From contig JAIRYN010000008.1 in NCBI GenBank assembly GCA_031267575.1, positions 1 through 64,000 on the forward strand: a stretch of DNA of 64,000 nt, given 5' to 3'. Shown here in pieces: positions 17,852 through 27,292 of this stretch. The notes beneath the pieces are model-generated. The model ran no database searches, was not told the origin of the DNA, and was given only the letters and a program-made list of their open reading frames with translations. Source of the stretch: Synergistaceae bacterium. GTDB taxonomy: Bacteria; Synergistota; Synergistia; Synergistales; Aminobacteriaceae. The position numbers were made by a program, and so were the translations under genes. The stretch's first letter is position 1; each line of letters opens with the position of its first letter.

Positions 17852-18573
17852 TTGAGATTCTTTTCCTCCTCGTCGTTGTCGAAAGTCTTCTCGACCAAAG
17901 CTATATTGTTCAGGATTGCTTTCTTGCGCGTTTGTTCAGCGGCGGCGGCGTTTCCAACCTCTATCGATCGGATGAGGGCATCGTGGTTCTTGAGGGATTC
18001 TTCGAGGCGACCTTCGTTGCAGAGAATCCTCAGCCTGTACCTCATAGTCTGCTTGTCGAAGCGTTCGAGCATATCCGCGAGGATGTCGTTGCCGCAGGCG
18101 GCTATGAGGGTTTGGTGGAACTGAGCGTTGTATCGCTGGTATTCGTCGAGATTTTGAGCGGTTACGGACTGTTTCATTTTCTCGTGGAGGGGGCGAAGGT
18201 CTTCGGCCAGCTTGGGGCCATTTTTCTCCACCGCGAGAAAAGTAGCGAGGCTTTCGAGGTTCGCTCGTATAACGTAAATATCGATGGCGTCCTTGCGGTT
18301 GAGCTTCGCCACAAAAACTCCCTTACGTGCCTTGTTCTCCAAGAACCCCTGATTTTCGAGAATGCGAAACGCCTCTCTCAGAGGAGACCGGCTGACCTCA
18401 AGAAGCTCACACATACTCTGTTCCGTAAGCCGTTCTCCCGGTAGAAGCTCTCCACAGAGAATGCGATCCTCGATATTCTCGACAATCGTCTGTACGAGGC
18501 TCTTATGCAAAAGTCCTAGGCTCTGGCTTTTAGGGTTGTTTCGTTCATTTTTGGCATCTGGGACGAACATCAT
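17848..18573 (-). CDS. GntR-family regulator, FadR/FCD subgroup
   Basis: This DNA-binding regulator has 241 residues. The N-terminal winged helix is clear (RILCGELLPGERLTEQSMCELLEVSRSPLREAFRILENQGFL, residues 37-78). A C-terminal all-helical FCD ligand domain follows, with the metal-binding histidines plausible in QFHQTLIAACGN. It is the first gene of the minus-strand cluster and overlaps the ferredoxin gene, so it probably controls the locus in response to an organic-acid ligand. A perfect 12-bp palindrome at 18608-18619 in its promoter is a likely autoregulatory site. Confidence 0.92.
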   Translation of the reverse strand: MMFVPDAKNERNNPKSQSLGLLHKSLVQTIVENIEDRILCGELLPGERLTEQSMCELLEVSRSPLREAFRILENQGFLENKARKGVFVAKLNRKDAIDIYVIRANLESLATFLAVEKNGPKLAEDLRPLHEKMKQSVTAQNLDEYQRYNAQFHQTLIAACGNDILADMLERFDKQTMRYRLRILCNEGRLEESLKNHDALIRSIEVGNAAAAEQTRKKAILNNIALVEKTFDNDEEEKNLK

Positions 18574-18597
18574 TGCACACTCGCTTCATAATTTTTA

Positions 18598-18626
18598 TTA
18601 TTATCATATTGTATACAATGCTACAA
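18598..18626 (-). promoter_or_regulatory. GntR promoter with ATTGTATACAAT operator
   Basis: The perfect palindrome ATTGTATACAAT (18608-18619) lies between a minus-strand -35-like TTGTAG (18626-18621) and a -10-like TAATAA (18603-18598), spaced 17 bp. TTGTATACAA-type palindromes are typical for FCD-type GntR repressors. Binding there would block the promoter of the catabolic locus. Confidence 0.65.
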
Positions 18627-18713
18627 TAGGATTATCGAGCATATTAATCTAGAATCTTTTGGTTGTCAAGGGGGAACTATTCTTTCAATAAAGGCTTGAG
18701 TTATAATCATTTC

Positions 18714-19661
18714 ATGATGCGACAAAAAACGTTACGCGAAAAAAAGAAGCCAGTAATTCGTTTCGATCTGTTGTGGAAAGAACTCTTGGAGTCTTTTTTC
18801 TATGCGGCGCTTGAGGTGTTTTATCCGACTCTTTATCAGGCATGTGACCACAGTCAAAAACCTGTTTTTCTGAACAAGGAGCTGCGTATACCCGGCGTGC
18901 GTAGAGGACAGAAAATCCTGGATCTTCTAGTGGATGTGCCCTTGAAGACAGGAAAGAAGATCTGCGTGCTCCTTCACGTGGAACTCCAAGGCGAAATTCG
19001 CGGCGAAACTTTTCATGTGAGGATGTATAAGTACTCCTGTCTGATCGTGCTCCGTATGGGACGTCCTTTTACGGCATTGGCGATACGTACCACGCCCAAA
19101 GGAAAATCCGAAGAGTTGCGGTATGAATCCCAATGCTTCGAGTCTCGGAACACCTATGATTATCGTACTGTTTTTATCGATCAGATGGACGAAGAACATC
19201 TTTTGAAAATGACGGACAACCCGATAGCGTTAGCGGTGCTAGCGGCCTCGCGGATGCTGAAGGCTGGGAAGAGTGAAAAGAGGCGTTTTGAGTACGCTAG
19301 AGAAATGTTGCGTCTCTTGAAGAGCCGAGGGTATTCTCTAGAAGTGCGTCATAAGGTGAGTCAGTTTATTGAAGGAGTAAGCAGCCTGAGCGCGAAAAAA
19401 CTTCTAGAGGATTTCGAGAAGGAAATAGATGAAGTGTTCGAGGAGGTGAAATCCATGCCGATAAAAACGCCTATAGTGGAAAAAGTTCTAAAACGAAAAT
19501 CTTATGAATGGGGAGTGGTTGAAGGAAAACTTGAAGGAAGACTTGAAAGTAAAAAGGAGACGGCGCTTTCGATGTTGGCCGAGGGAATGATTCCCGACTT
19601 GATTTCCAAAATTACGGGATTGACTGTGAGGGAAATTCAAAATTTGCGTAGCCAAAATTGA
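18714..19661 (+). CDS. Rpn/YhgA-like PD-(D/E)XK nuclease family protein
   Basis: This protein has 315 residues from the ATG at 18714; a TTG 51 bases earlier only adds a poorly conserved leader. The N-terminal PD-(D/E)XK core is visible: an acidic residue in QKILDLLVDVPL and the ExQ pair in LLHVELQGE, as in recombination-promoting nucleases (Rpn). The C-terminal GKLEGRLESKKETALSMLAEGM and ISKITGLTVREIQNLR tail is typical for the family. These proteins are usually spread as multi-copy genes and can cut DNA; a transposase-like origin has been proposed. It has no operon partner here and is divergent from the GntR gene. Confidence 0.85.
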   Translation: MMRQKTLREKKKPVIRFDLLWKELLESFFYAALEVFYPTLYQACDHSQKPVFLNKELRIPGVRRGQKILDLLVDVPLKTGKKICVLLHVELQGEIRGETFHVRMYKYSCLIVLRMGRPFTALAIRTTPKGKSEELRYESQCFESRNTYDYRTVFIDQMDEEHLLKMTDNPIALAVLAASRMLKAGKSEKRRFEYAREMLRLLKSRGYSLEVRHKVSQFIEGVSSLSAKKLLEDFEKEIDEVFEEVKSMPIKTPIVEKVLKRKSYEWGVVEGKLEGRLESKKETALSMLAEGMIPDLISKITGLTVREIQNLRSQN

Positions 19662-19787
19662 GCCTGCGAATTTTATCGAGTCAAAATTAGGAAAAGAGCA
19701 TCCTCAAAAGCGGATTCAAGATAAGCTCCTAACGTTTCGGTATACCCCGTAACGACAATGAGCTCCTTCTTTCCTACTAAACATCGT

Positions 19788-19857
19788 CTATAATCCATTA
19801 TAGATTCGATATCATAGATTCGATATCACGATTATTGAATTGATAGGAGGGAAGATT
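19788..19857 (+). promoter_or_regulatory. Putative promoter and ribosome site of the macroglobulin gene
   Basis: A -10-like TATAAT lies at 19789-19794 inside the palindrome CTATAATCCATTATAG (19788-19803). The -35 region is weak. ATAGATTCGATATC is directly repeated just downstream. The ribosome site AGGAGGGAAG precedes the ATG at 19858 and fixes that start over the TTG at 19840. Confidence 0.45.
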
Positions 19858-22800
19858 ATGGATGATAAACCGACGCGAAACGCTCCACTGAGGAGCAGGT
19901 GGCTCTCTTCGATCTTGTGGGGGCTTTGCTTTGGCCTCGTTTTCACCTTGGGCGCGGAGGCGTCGTCTATGAGGCTGTGGCCTTTAGGTCAAGTAAAGAC
20001 AAAAGCGGTCTCTTTCGCTCCTATGGGGAGAGTTTCCAATAGCGTCACGTTCGACATCGACTTTCAAGACAAGATGGTCGAGGAAAGAGAAGTGGGTAAA
20101 ACCTTGGGTATCGCTGATTTTCCCTTCACTGTAACCCCCGCGATTCAGGCCGAGGGTAAGTGGATGGATCAACAGCGCTTCTCAGCGTCGCTCTTGGCCC
20201 CCTTGGAAATGGCCACGTCCTATACCGCCAAAATCAAAGAGGGACTAAAAACCTCAAGAGGTAACGAGATCAAGGGAGAGGAATACGTTTTCCAGACCGA
20301 CCCCTTAAAACTTCTGTCTGTCCGCGCGGTCGGGACGCGCAACGGAGAGGCGGACATCCAGTTTGACTTTAATATACCCGTTTCCCCCACTCGCCTGCGC
20401 GGTTTTCTCTCCATCAACAGCTTTTATTCCAATAGTCCCCCTCCTCAGGACATACGCGGCAGCAACATACGCTATCACCTTTCTGGAACAGCGTCAGAAA
20501 CTCTCCATGCTATGGCTTATATTGGCAACTCTGACGAAATGGTTTTTCTGAATGTAGGCGTGATCAAAGGACTCACCGGCGAAGTAGGGGATTTAGGATT
20601 GACGGAATCATCAACTTACCAATTTAAGCTCAGTCCCACTCTGAGGATCGAGAGCCTCAATGGCAGAAACTCTTACGAGGGACCCCACGTGCAAGTCAGA
20701 ACAAGTCGCAGCGTCCGTTTCGACGAGAGTGTGAAGAGCTTTATCAAAGTAGAACCGGAAATTCCTTTTTCCATCGATTCCTATTACGCGGGGTCCTTCA
20801 ACATTCGCGGCGACTTCAAGCCGCGGGAGCGATTTACTTTCACTTTCAAAAAAGGGCTGCCTTCCCAAAATGGCTCCGTTCTGCAGGAAGACCACACTCA
20901 AGCCGTCATCATGCCGGACCTGGAGCCATCCATCGAGCTCCCCGCTCCGGGGATGTTTCTCTCGCCTGTGGCGGGTGGCCTAGTTCCAGTGGAGTTGGTC
21001 AATATCTCAAAGTTGAAAATCGATCTCTGGCGGCTCTACGAAAACAACATTCCCTACCTCATGCGGGGCGAGTACACGTATTTTCAGCGAGACTTGGCCA
21101 GACGCGTGGCCAGCAAAGAGTTTCAACTCTCCCTTCCTTTCAACGAAAAAACGCGCCGCGGCATTTCCCTGGATGACCTCTTGAGTAATGATCAAGGCGG
21201 AAACGAGAACCGCGGGCTCTTTTTGCTGTCGCTTTCGATCCCCGGCACCTATTGGAACGAACGTGACCAGATCGTGAACCTGAGCGATTTGGGCGCGGTG
21301 GCTCGCCTGTGGGAGGATGGAATCCTGATGTGGGTCAATACCCTTTCGGGACTCGAACCCGTGGAGAGGGCTGAGGTTCGCGTCTACAGCAACGCGAACC
21401 AGTTATTGGCCGAAGGCAAGACTGGACCGGACGGCGTGTGGCATCTGCAACGCGATACCCTTTGGGAGAAGGATCAGAGCAGAAGCCCCTACCTCGCCAC
21501 GATTTCCAAAGGGCAGGACGTCACTTTCGTGAAGCTGACCCGGGGGCTTTTATCCCAGGAGACTTTCGACACCTCTGGTCGTCCCTGGCTGAGGGAGGGT
21601 TATGACGCCGCGATTTTTTCCGCCAGAGACATCTACCGCACGGGCGAAGAAGCTTCTTTCAAAGCTGTTGTCCGGCACCACGACCTGTCTACTCCCGATG
21701 CCTTCCCCGTTCTGTTCGTCGTCCATGATCCTCTGGGCCGCGCGGCAAAGCGAGGAATCGAGCTTCTGAGCGAAGAGGGCGGAGCGCTTTTCAATCTGGA
21801 ATTGCCAAGCAACGCCATCACTGGCGCGTGGAACGTCGCGCTTTTCATCCCTGGCAACGAGGACCGACCTCTGGCGAGCATGAGCTTCAGTGTAGAGGAC
21901 TTCGCTCCACCCCGCATTGAGGTTCACCTAAACACAGACGTCAAAAGCCTGTTCCCCGACCAGGAGGCGAGCTTTGATATCTCCGCTCGCTACCTCTTCG
22001 GTGCGGACGGCACGGGGTTGAGGTGGGAGTCGACCTGGAGCGCCAGGGAAGGTGTTTTCACGCCCAAACAGAGCAAATGGGCTCCCTATGTTTTCAAGGA
22101 CGAGGCGCGGCAATTTACTCGCATCACCGACGAGGCAGGAAGCGATAACCTGCATGAAAAGGGAGAGGGAGGATTTTCGCTGACTCTGCCTGACAACTGG
22201 AACGTTCCCGTGGTGGACGTGTCGATAACGGGGCGCGTTATGGAGGAAGGGGGACGCTGGGTTTCCGATGGAATGGTCCTGCCCTTCTATCCCTTGCCTT
22301 GGATTTTGGGTCTGGCCGCGCCCGAGGAGAACTTGTTGGTAGGTAAAAACCTGACATTCCGAGTGGCGGCGCTCACACCGAAGGAGGAGCCTGCCGACCC
22401 CGGCAAACTCACCGCGACCCTTTATCATGTGAGGTGGAACTACAACCTGGTGGAACTGGATGGCTACACTCGATGGCAGAGCAGTGAGGAGTTCAACAAG
22501 ATCGAAAGTAAAACCGTCTCCTTGACGGAGGGAGTAGGAACGGTCTCCTTCAAACCGCCGCGGTGGGGTACTTACGTGGTCCGGGTCCAGGATGGCAAGG
22601 ATAAGGTCAGCGCTTCCATCCGCTTCTACACTAACGATCCCTCCTACGCGGATAGAGGTTCTCAACTGCTGGACCGGGTTGAGATCGACTTGGACAAAGA
22701 ACTTTACAAAGTAGGCGATGTAGCGAAGGCCACGTTACGAGCGCCCTTTAAAGGGCTCTTGCTCTTCGGCGTGGAGGGCATGGGACCCATTGAACGCAAA

Positions 22801-25392
22801 ATTCTGAGCGTGGATAGTGCGGACACCGTGGTAGAGTTCCCGGTCACCGCGAAAATGACCCCCAACGCTTGGTGTACTGTTTGGCTGATTCGTCCCGTGA
22901 CGGAAAGTGAGACCTGGAGTTCTCATCGGGCTGTCGGGGTCAAGGTGCTGAAAGTGGATACCAGCACGTTTCGCTTGAACGTGGAACTAACGGCTTCCGA
23001 TAAGGTCGATCCGGCGACCAAACTTCCCATAACCCTGACTTTGACCGATGTTCAAGGGATGCCAGCGAAAGGTGAAGTGGCCTTGGCTTTGGTGGACGAT
23101 GCTGTGCTGCGGCTGACGGACTTCAAAGTACCGGACCTGCTGGATCATTTCTTGGGCAAGCGGCAGATCAACTCGGAAGGTTATGACATCTACGATCTCT
23201 TGATGCCGCTGGAGTCCCGAAACACGGAGCTGCTGCATCCATCAGGAGGTATGGCACTGGATGCTTTTGCTGGCGCGGCCGTCAAGGCTAGAAGATTCAA
23301 GATCCTCTCCCTGTTTGACGGGCTGCTTTCGGCGGACGTCAGCGGTGTCGTCAAAGTGGAGCTGGACCTGCCGGAGTTCAGCGGGCGTGGCCGCCTGTTC
23401 GCTGTCGCCACGTCCGGGCCTCGCTTTGGAGTGACCCAGCAGACGGTGCAAATCGCCAGAGATATTGTCGCAGAGGCGGATCTTCCCCGTTTCGCTGCGC
23501 CGGGCGATGCTTTTACCGTTCCCCTGACGGTGTTCAACTCCAGCGAGGAGCCGAAGGACATCACGGTCGAGCTTTCGACGGAAGGAGAGCTTTTGTTAGA
23601 AGCTTCCGATAAACCTAACGAAACCAATACCGGCCAACCCTATAAGCTGACGGGAACAGTTCTCGCAGGGGAATCCCGTAAATGGGCCGTGACCCTGAAA
23701 GCTCTGGAGCCGGGAGAGGCTGTCTACGTTGTGAAAACCTTGTGGCAAGAAGGCGGACAGGATAAGGTCTACGAACAGCGCATCGACATGCCGGTGCGTT
23801 CTCCTTACCCGGTGATCACTTTGTCCGGTTCAGGTTCTTTTGCAAGCGGCGACGCGCGAATCCAGGTGAGAGAAGATTCTTTTCTTGGGGCAACCACGGG
23901 AAAACTGGTCTTTTCTGACACGCCTTTGGTGGACCTGACGAAAGCCACCAGTTTTCTCGCGAGTTATCCCTATGGGTGCCTGGAGCAGACCCTCTCCTCG
24001 GCGTGGCCTTTCTTGGTTTTGCCCGACGCTATTGCCGAGATTGACCCGCTTTTGGTCAACAGCACTGCCGTCAAGCTCAAGACGGACTACGCTCTTACCC
24101 GCCTTCAGTCGATGCAGCTCTATGACGGCTCCTTCGCCAAATGGCCGGGAGACGCCACCCCCTACAACTGGGGCGGAGTCTACGCGACGCATTTTCTGGT
24201 CGAGGCTCGAAAAGCCGGTGTGGATTACCCGGAGGGAATGTTGGTCAGCGCGGTTAACTGGCTGAAGCAATTCCTGGCCTCCATGCCTGGTAGTGGCGGG
24301 TACAAATATCGGGAGAGAGACGATTTCACCACCAAGGCCTATGCCGTTTACGTGCTGGCTTTGAATGGAGAGAAGCCTTTGGGCTGGATGCAGTACCTGG
24401 GAGAAAACAAAGAATTCATGTGGCCTTCTGGACGGATTTGGCTAGCCGGCGCTTATGCTCTCACCGAGGGCAAGGCGGACGTTCTGCGGGAATTGGGGAA
24501 TTGGAACGGCGACCTCCTGGAGCCGGAAGCCCTGTACGAAACCCTGGAGTCCAACGTGCGCAACGCGGCGCAGTTGCTTTCGATCTGGGCGGAGATTGAG
24601 CCCAAGTCTCCCGAAGCGGTGAAGCTCGTTCAAACGCTTCTGAACTGGGGAAAGCAGAACCAATGGTATAGTACCCAGGAAAACGCGACCGTGACCATGG
24701 CGCTGGCGCGTTATGTGACTCGGGCAGGCTACGAGAAAAGCCAGCTCGAAGGTGTCTTAAAATATGGGGAAGAAGAAGGAGAAGAGAAAGGAAAAGAGAA
24801 AGAAGAAGAGAAAAAAGAAGAGAAAAAAATCGCCTCGTTCCGTAGCGGTGAAAAAACTTCGCTGGAGGTGGCGGATTTGCCTGCCTCTCCTTTGACATTG
24901 AGCGTCATGGGGACTGGAAGAGGGTACTATGCCTGGAGCGTCACGGGGATGCCATCGAAGGCCCCGTCTCCAGAGCGCAAGGGGTTGATTCTGGAATGTC
25001 ACTGGGCGAACCGCAAGGGAGAGACTTTGCCCTTGTCCGCGCCATTGGAGCAGGGAACAGAGATTTTGGCAACCTTGACTCTCAGCCCTTCTTTACCCCT
25101 TAACGACGTGGTGATTTCCTATCTTCTGCCGGGAGGCCTGGAACTGGAGAACCCGCGCCTGCGAGGCGACGAAGAGGAAGAGGAACAAGAAACTCAAGGT
25201 GTCCATTATGATGCGCGCGATGACCGCCTGTTGATCTTCATCGACCATTTGACCCAGGCGACCGAGTACAAGTTTACGATGCGAGCCGTCACGCGAGGGA
25301 ACTTCGCTGTTCCCCCTCTGGCGGCTGAGGGCATGTACGACCCCGATATCCGTTTCGTAGGTTCCGTAGGCGAGAACCTGGAGATCCGATAA
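19858..25392 (+). CDS. Bacterial alpha-2-macroglobulin family protein with thioester
   Basis: This large exported protein has 1844 residues, close to the usual bacterial alpha-2-macroglobulin size. A signal peptide precedes GAEASSMRLWPL (residues 25-37). I see no convincing lipobox, so membrane anchoring by lipid is uncertain. The thioester motif GCLEQ is intact (Cys near residue 1374), followed by an alpha-helical thioester domain with YALTRLQSMQLYDGSFAKW. The family traps attacking proteases in the periplasm. The pbpC gene that often accompanies it is absent here. A low-complexity E/K insertion (GEEKGKEKEEEKKEEKK) interrupts the protein near residue 1640 and comes from a purine-rich DNA repeat. 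A terminator follows. Confidence 0.93.
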   Translation: MDDKPTRNAPLRSRWLSSILWGLCFGLVFTLGAEASSMRLWPLGQVKTKAVSFAPMGRVSNSVTFDIDFQDKMVEEREVGKTLGIADFPFTVTPAIQAEGKWMDQQRFSASLLAPLEMATSYTAKIKEGLKTSRGNEIKGEEYVFQTDPLKLLSVRAVGTRNGEADIQFDFNIPVSPTRLRGFLSINSFYSNSPPPQDIRGSNIRYHLSGTASETLHAMAYIGNSDEMVFLNVGVIKGLTGEVGDLGLTESSTYQFKLSPTLRIESLNGRNSYEGPHVQVRTSRSVRFDESVKSFIKVEPEIPFSIDSYYAGSFNIRGDFKPRERFTFTFKKGLPSQNGSVLQEDHTQAVIMPDLEPSIELPAPGMFLSPVAGGLVPVELVNISKLKIDLWRLYENNIPYLMRGEYTYFQRDLARRVASKEFQLSLPFNEKTRRGISLDDLLSNDQGGNENRGLFLLSLSIPGTYWNERDQIVNLSDLGAVARLWEDGILMWVNTLSGLEPVERAEVRVYSNANQLLAEGKTGPDGVWHLQRDTLWEKDQSRSPYLATISKGQDVTFVKLTRGLLSQETFDTSGRPWLREGYDAAIFSARDIYRTGEEASFKAVVRHHDLSTPDAFPVLFVVHDPLGRAAKRGIELLSEEGGALFNLELPSNAITGAWNVALFIPGNEDRPLASMSFSVEDFAPPRIEVHLNTDVKSLFPDQEASFDISARYLFGADGTGLRWESTWSAREGVFTPKQSKWAPYVFKDEARQFTRITDEAGSDNLHEKGEGGFSLTLPDNWNVPVVDVSITGRVMEEGGRWVSDGMVLPFYPLPWILGLAAPEENLLVGKNLTFRVAALTPKEEPADPGKLTATLYHVRWNYNLVELDGYTRWQSSEEFNKIESKTVSLTEGVGTVSFKPPRWGTYVVRVQDGKDKVSASIRFYTNDPSYADRGSQLLDRVEIDLDKELYKVGDVAKATLRAPFKGLLLFGVEGMGPIERKILSVDSADTVVEFPVTAKMTPNAWCTVWLIRPVTESETWSSHRAVGVKVLKVDTSTFRLNVELTASDKVDPATKLPITLTLTDVQGMPAKGEVALALVDDAVLRLTDFKVPDLLDHFLGKRQINSEGYDIYDLLMPLESRNTELLHPSGGMALDAFAGAAVKARRFKILSLFDGLLSADVSGVVKVELDLPEFSGRGRLFAVATSGPRFGVTQQTVQIARDIVAEADLPRFAAPGDAFTVPLTVFNSSEEPKDITVELSTEGELLLEASDKPNETNTGQPYKLTGTVLAGESRKWAVTLKALEPGEAVYVVKTLWQEGGQDKVYEQRIDMPVRSPYPVITLSGSGSFASGDARIQVREDSFLGATTGKLVFSDTPLVDLTKATSFLASYPYGCLEQTLSSAWPFLVLPDAIAEIDPLLVNSTAVKLKTDYALTRLQSMQLYDGSFAKWPGDATPYNWGGVYATHFLVEARKAGVDYPEGMLVSAVNWLKQFLASMPGSGGYKYRERDDFTTKAYAVYVLALNGEKPLGWMQYLGENKEFMWPSGRIWLAGAYALTEGKADVLRELGNWNGDLLEPEALYETLESNVRNAAQLLSIWAEIEPKSPEAVKLVQTLLNWGKQNQWYSTQENATVTMALARYVTRAGYEKSQLEGVLKYGEEEGEEKGKEKEEEKKEEKKIASFRSGEKTSLEVADLPASPLTLSVMGTGRGYYAWSVTGMPSKAPSPERKGLILECHWANRKGETLPLSAPLEQGTEILATLTLSPSLPLNDVVISYLLPGGLELENPRLRGDEEEEEQETQGVHYDARDDRLLIFIDHLTQATEYKFTMRAVTRGNFAVPPLAAEGMYDPDIRFVGSVGENLEIR

Positions 25393-25421
25393 GGAGTCCG
25401 GTATAATAATGACGTGACAAT

Positions 25422-25459
25422 AAACGGGAACCCTTTCTTTTTTGAGGGGTTCCCGTTTT
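25422..25459 (+). terminator. Rho-independent terminator of the macroglobulin gene
   Basis: AAACGGGAACCC (25422-25433) pairs over 12 bp with GGGTTCCCGTTT (25447-25458), and the right arm runs into a short T-run. It lies 30 bp after the stop codon. Confidence 0.9.
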
Positions 25460-25461
25460 GG

Positions 25462-25541
25462 TTGCGTTTATTGGTCGCGTTTATTAGTTGCGTTCAGTTT
25501 ATTTTATTAGTTGCATTCAGTTTATTTTATTAGTTGCAATA
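25462..25541. repeat. Tandem repeat between convergent genes
   Basis: Units of TTTATTAGTTGC(G/A)TTCAG occur about three times, with a degenerate first copy. No gene is visible. Confidence 0.75.
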
Positions 25542-25545
25542 GAGG

Positions 25546-26802
25546 CTAACGACCGTTCACAGACCCAGACCGTACGTTTTGGATATTCCGCATTCTTTGT
25601 AGCAACGTTGGGTGAGAGTAAGACCAGAAAACGACAAACGGATGAGGTGTGAGGTTGCTCAACGCTTTTGAAGAGATTTTTTTGAGTCCCGTAATGAGCG
25701 CGTCACCCATTCCATAAACGTCGGCGAAATTATCGGCCGCGTATTCGTGTTTGCGAGATAGAAAATGCGTCGCGAAGTCCAGTATATTGGACAGCGGCGT
25801 GTACAACAGGGAAAAACCGACCAAACCCAAATGGAACGACGGAACCGCTCCTCCTAACGCATACGCTATCTCCGGATTCTCCAGGAACATCGACAGCGCC
25901 CAAAGCATAAACCCCGTGACACCCAAGGAAATCGTCATCATGAAGATCACATGCCGCATTTTGTAATGGCCGATCTCGTGCGCGAGCACGGCAACAATTT
26001 CCTCCACCGCCAGGTCGTTAATCAGCGTATCGTACAAAACGATTCGCTTCTTCTTCCCAAAACCCGTAAAGTAGGCGTTGGATTTTGCGCTCCGCTTGGA
26101 GCCGTCTATAACGTAGATATTTCGAATGGGGAAAGCCGTCTTTTGGGCGAAAGCCTCGATTGCGGAACGAAGCTCGCCTTCTTCAAGCGGTGTTTGCTTG
26201 TTGAAGATCGGGACAATCCACTCGGAGTAAAAAAACGTGATCGTAAGCGTCAAAATGGCGATGGCAGCCCACGCCAGCAGCCAGAACCAATCTCCAGCAT
26301 ATTGGTAAACAATCACGATGATCGCTATTAGCACGCTCTGCAGAACCAACGCGAGCGCAAGCGCTTTTAGTTGGTCCGCCACGAACGTCCGAGGCGTCGT
26401 CTTGTTGAAGCCGAATTTCTCCTCTATGACGAAAGTGTCGTACCAATTGAATGGGATGCCCATAATCCACACCCCAATGGATATTGTTCCCAAAAACACC
26501 AGAGGCAGCAAAATAGTGTTGCCGGTATACCCTCGAAGAAACGTGTCAAGCCATCCCGCGCCTCCATACCACAGGATCAGCAGACCGACCACAAACGAGA
26601 ATCCACCGGAAATCATCTCAAAGCGGTCGTTCTCCTTTTGGTATTTCTGCTGTCTGGCGTATTCCACAGAATCGTATATCCCCTCCAGCTCCTTCGGCAT
26701 GGTTGGGCTCATTCGCGTCCGGTTCAGGTACGACAGTACCTCCTCCCAAATAAAGTCCGCGACATAAAAAATGACGATAAGGTAAAAGTAGATATTACGC
26801 AT
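25546..26802 (-). CDS. M48 zinc metalloprotease, Ste24/CAAX-protease-1-like
   Basis: This membrane metalloprotease has 418 residues. The zinc motif HEIGH is in VAVLAHEIGHYKMRH (near residue 278), and the third ligand is expected in the later EYAADNFADVYG segment. Several membrane helices flank it, as in Ste24-type enzymes. The bacterial substrates are not known; quality control of membrane proteins is a common suggestion. The gene stands alone. The start ATG at 26802 is taken from the long hydrophobic N-terminus; only repeat-like sequence lies upstream. Confidence 0.92.
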   Translation of the reverse strand: MRNIYFYLIVIFYVADFIWEEVLSYLNRTRMSPTMPKELEGIYDSVEYARQQKYQKENDRFEMISGGFSFVVGLLILWYGGAGWLDTFLRGYTGNTILLPLVFLGTISIGVWIMGIPFNWYDTFVIEEKFGFNKTTPRTFVADQLKALALALVLQSVLIAIIVIVYQYAGDWFWLLAWAAIAILTLTITFFYSEWIVPIFNKQTPLEEGELRSAIEAFAQKTAFPIRNIYVIDGSKRSAKSNAYFTGFGKKKRIVLYDTLINDLAVEEIVAVLAHEIGHYKMRHVIFMMTISLGVTGFMLWALSMFLENPEIAYALGGAVPSFHLGLVGFSLLYTPLSNILDFATHFLSRKHEYAADNFADVYGMGDALITGLKKISSKALSNLTPHPFVVFWSYSHPTLLQRMRNIQNVRSGSVNGR

Positions 26803-27292
26803 CTTTTTCTTTCACTTTCTTTCATTTTTTTTACTTTATTTCACTTTTTTTACTTTCTTTCACTTTCTCTCACATTGCCTATTTTTTATCTCATCGCTCA
26901 ATCCGTTCAACTGTATTTCAGTGTATTTTAGCCGAAAAATTCGAAAAATTAGGGTGTGAAACCTTCAAATAAGGGACGCTTTTCCTCTGAGACGTCAGGG
27001 CAAAAGGTCTCACGGCTCCGGTATAATGCCTGCCGCATTTGGATATCGAGAATAATATTAAGGATGATATTAAGGATGATATCAAGCAGTGCACCGCCCA
27101 TATGAAATCGAGGTAGAAAAGAGGTAGAAAAGCTGTCGAATTGATATATTGGAAACAGTATAGCCGGCCTTGAGGTTGGTTTGAAGTCGGCTGTGTCTGT
27201 CGCCTTTGGCTTCCGTCGCAGGAGATCGGAGGCAGGAGATCGAGGAAGGAAAAGGAGGCGGTTATTCTAGGGCCCCAAGTTAAATACTCTCT
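26803..27292. other. 490-bp intergenic region without a recognisable gene
   Basis: The first 75 bp consist of pyrimidine-rich repeats of TTTCACTTTCTTTCA/TTTTTTTACTT. Further on are a duplicated AATATTAAGGATGATATTAAGGATGATATC (about 27051-27083), a repeated GAGGTAGAAAAG (about 27109-27131) and a repeated GGAGATCGGAGGCAGGAGATCG (about 27221-27242). I see no tRNA, no conserved reading frame and no terminator with a T-run. Confidence 0.6.
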
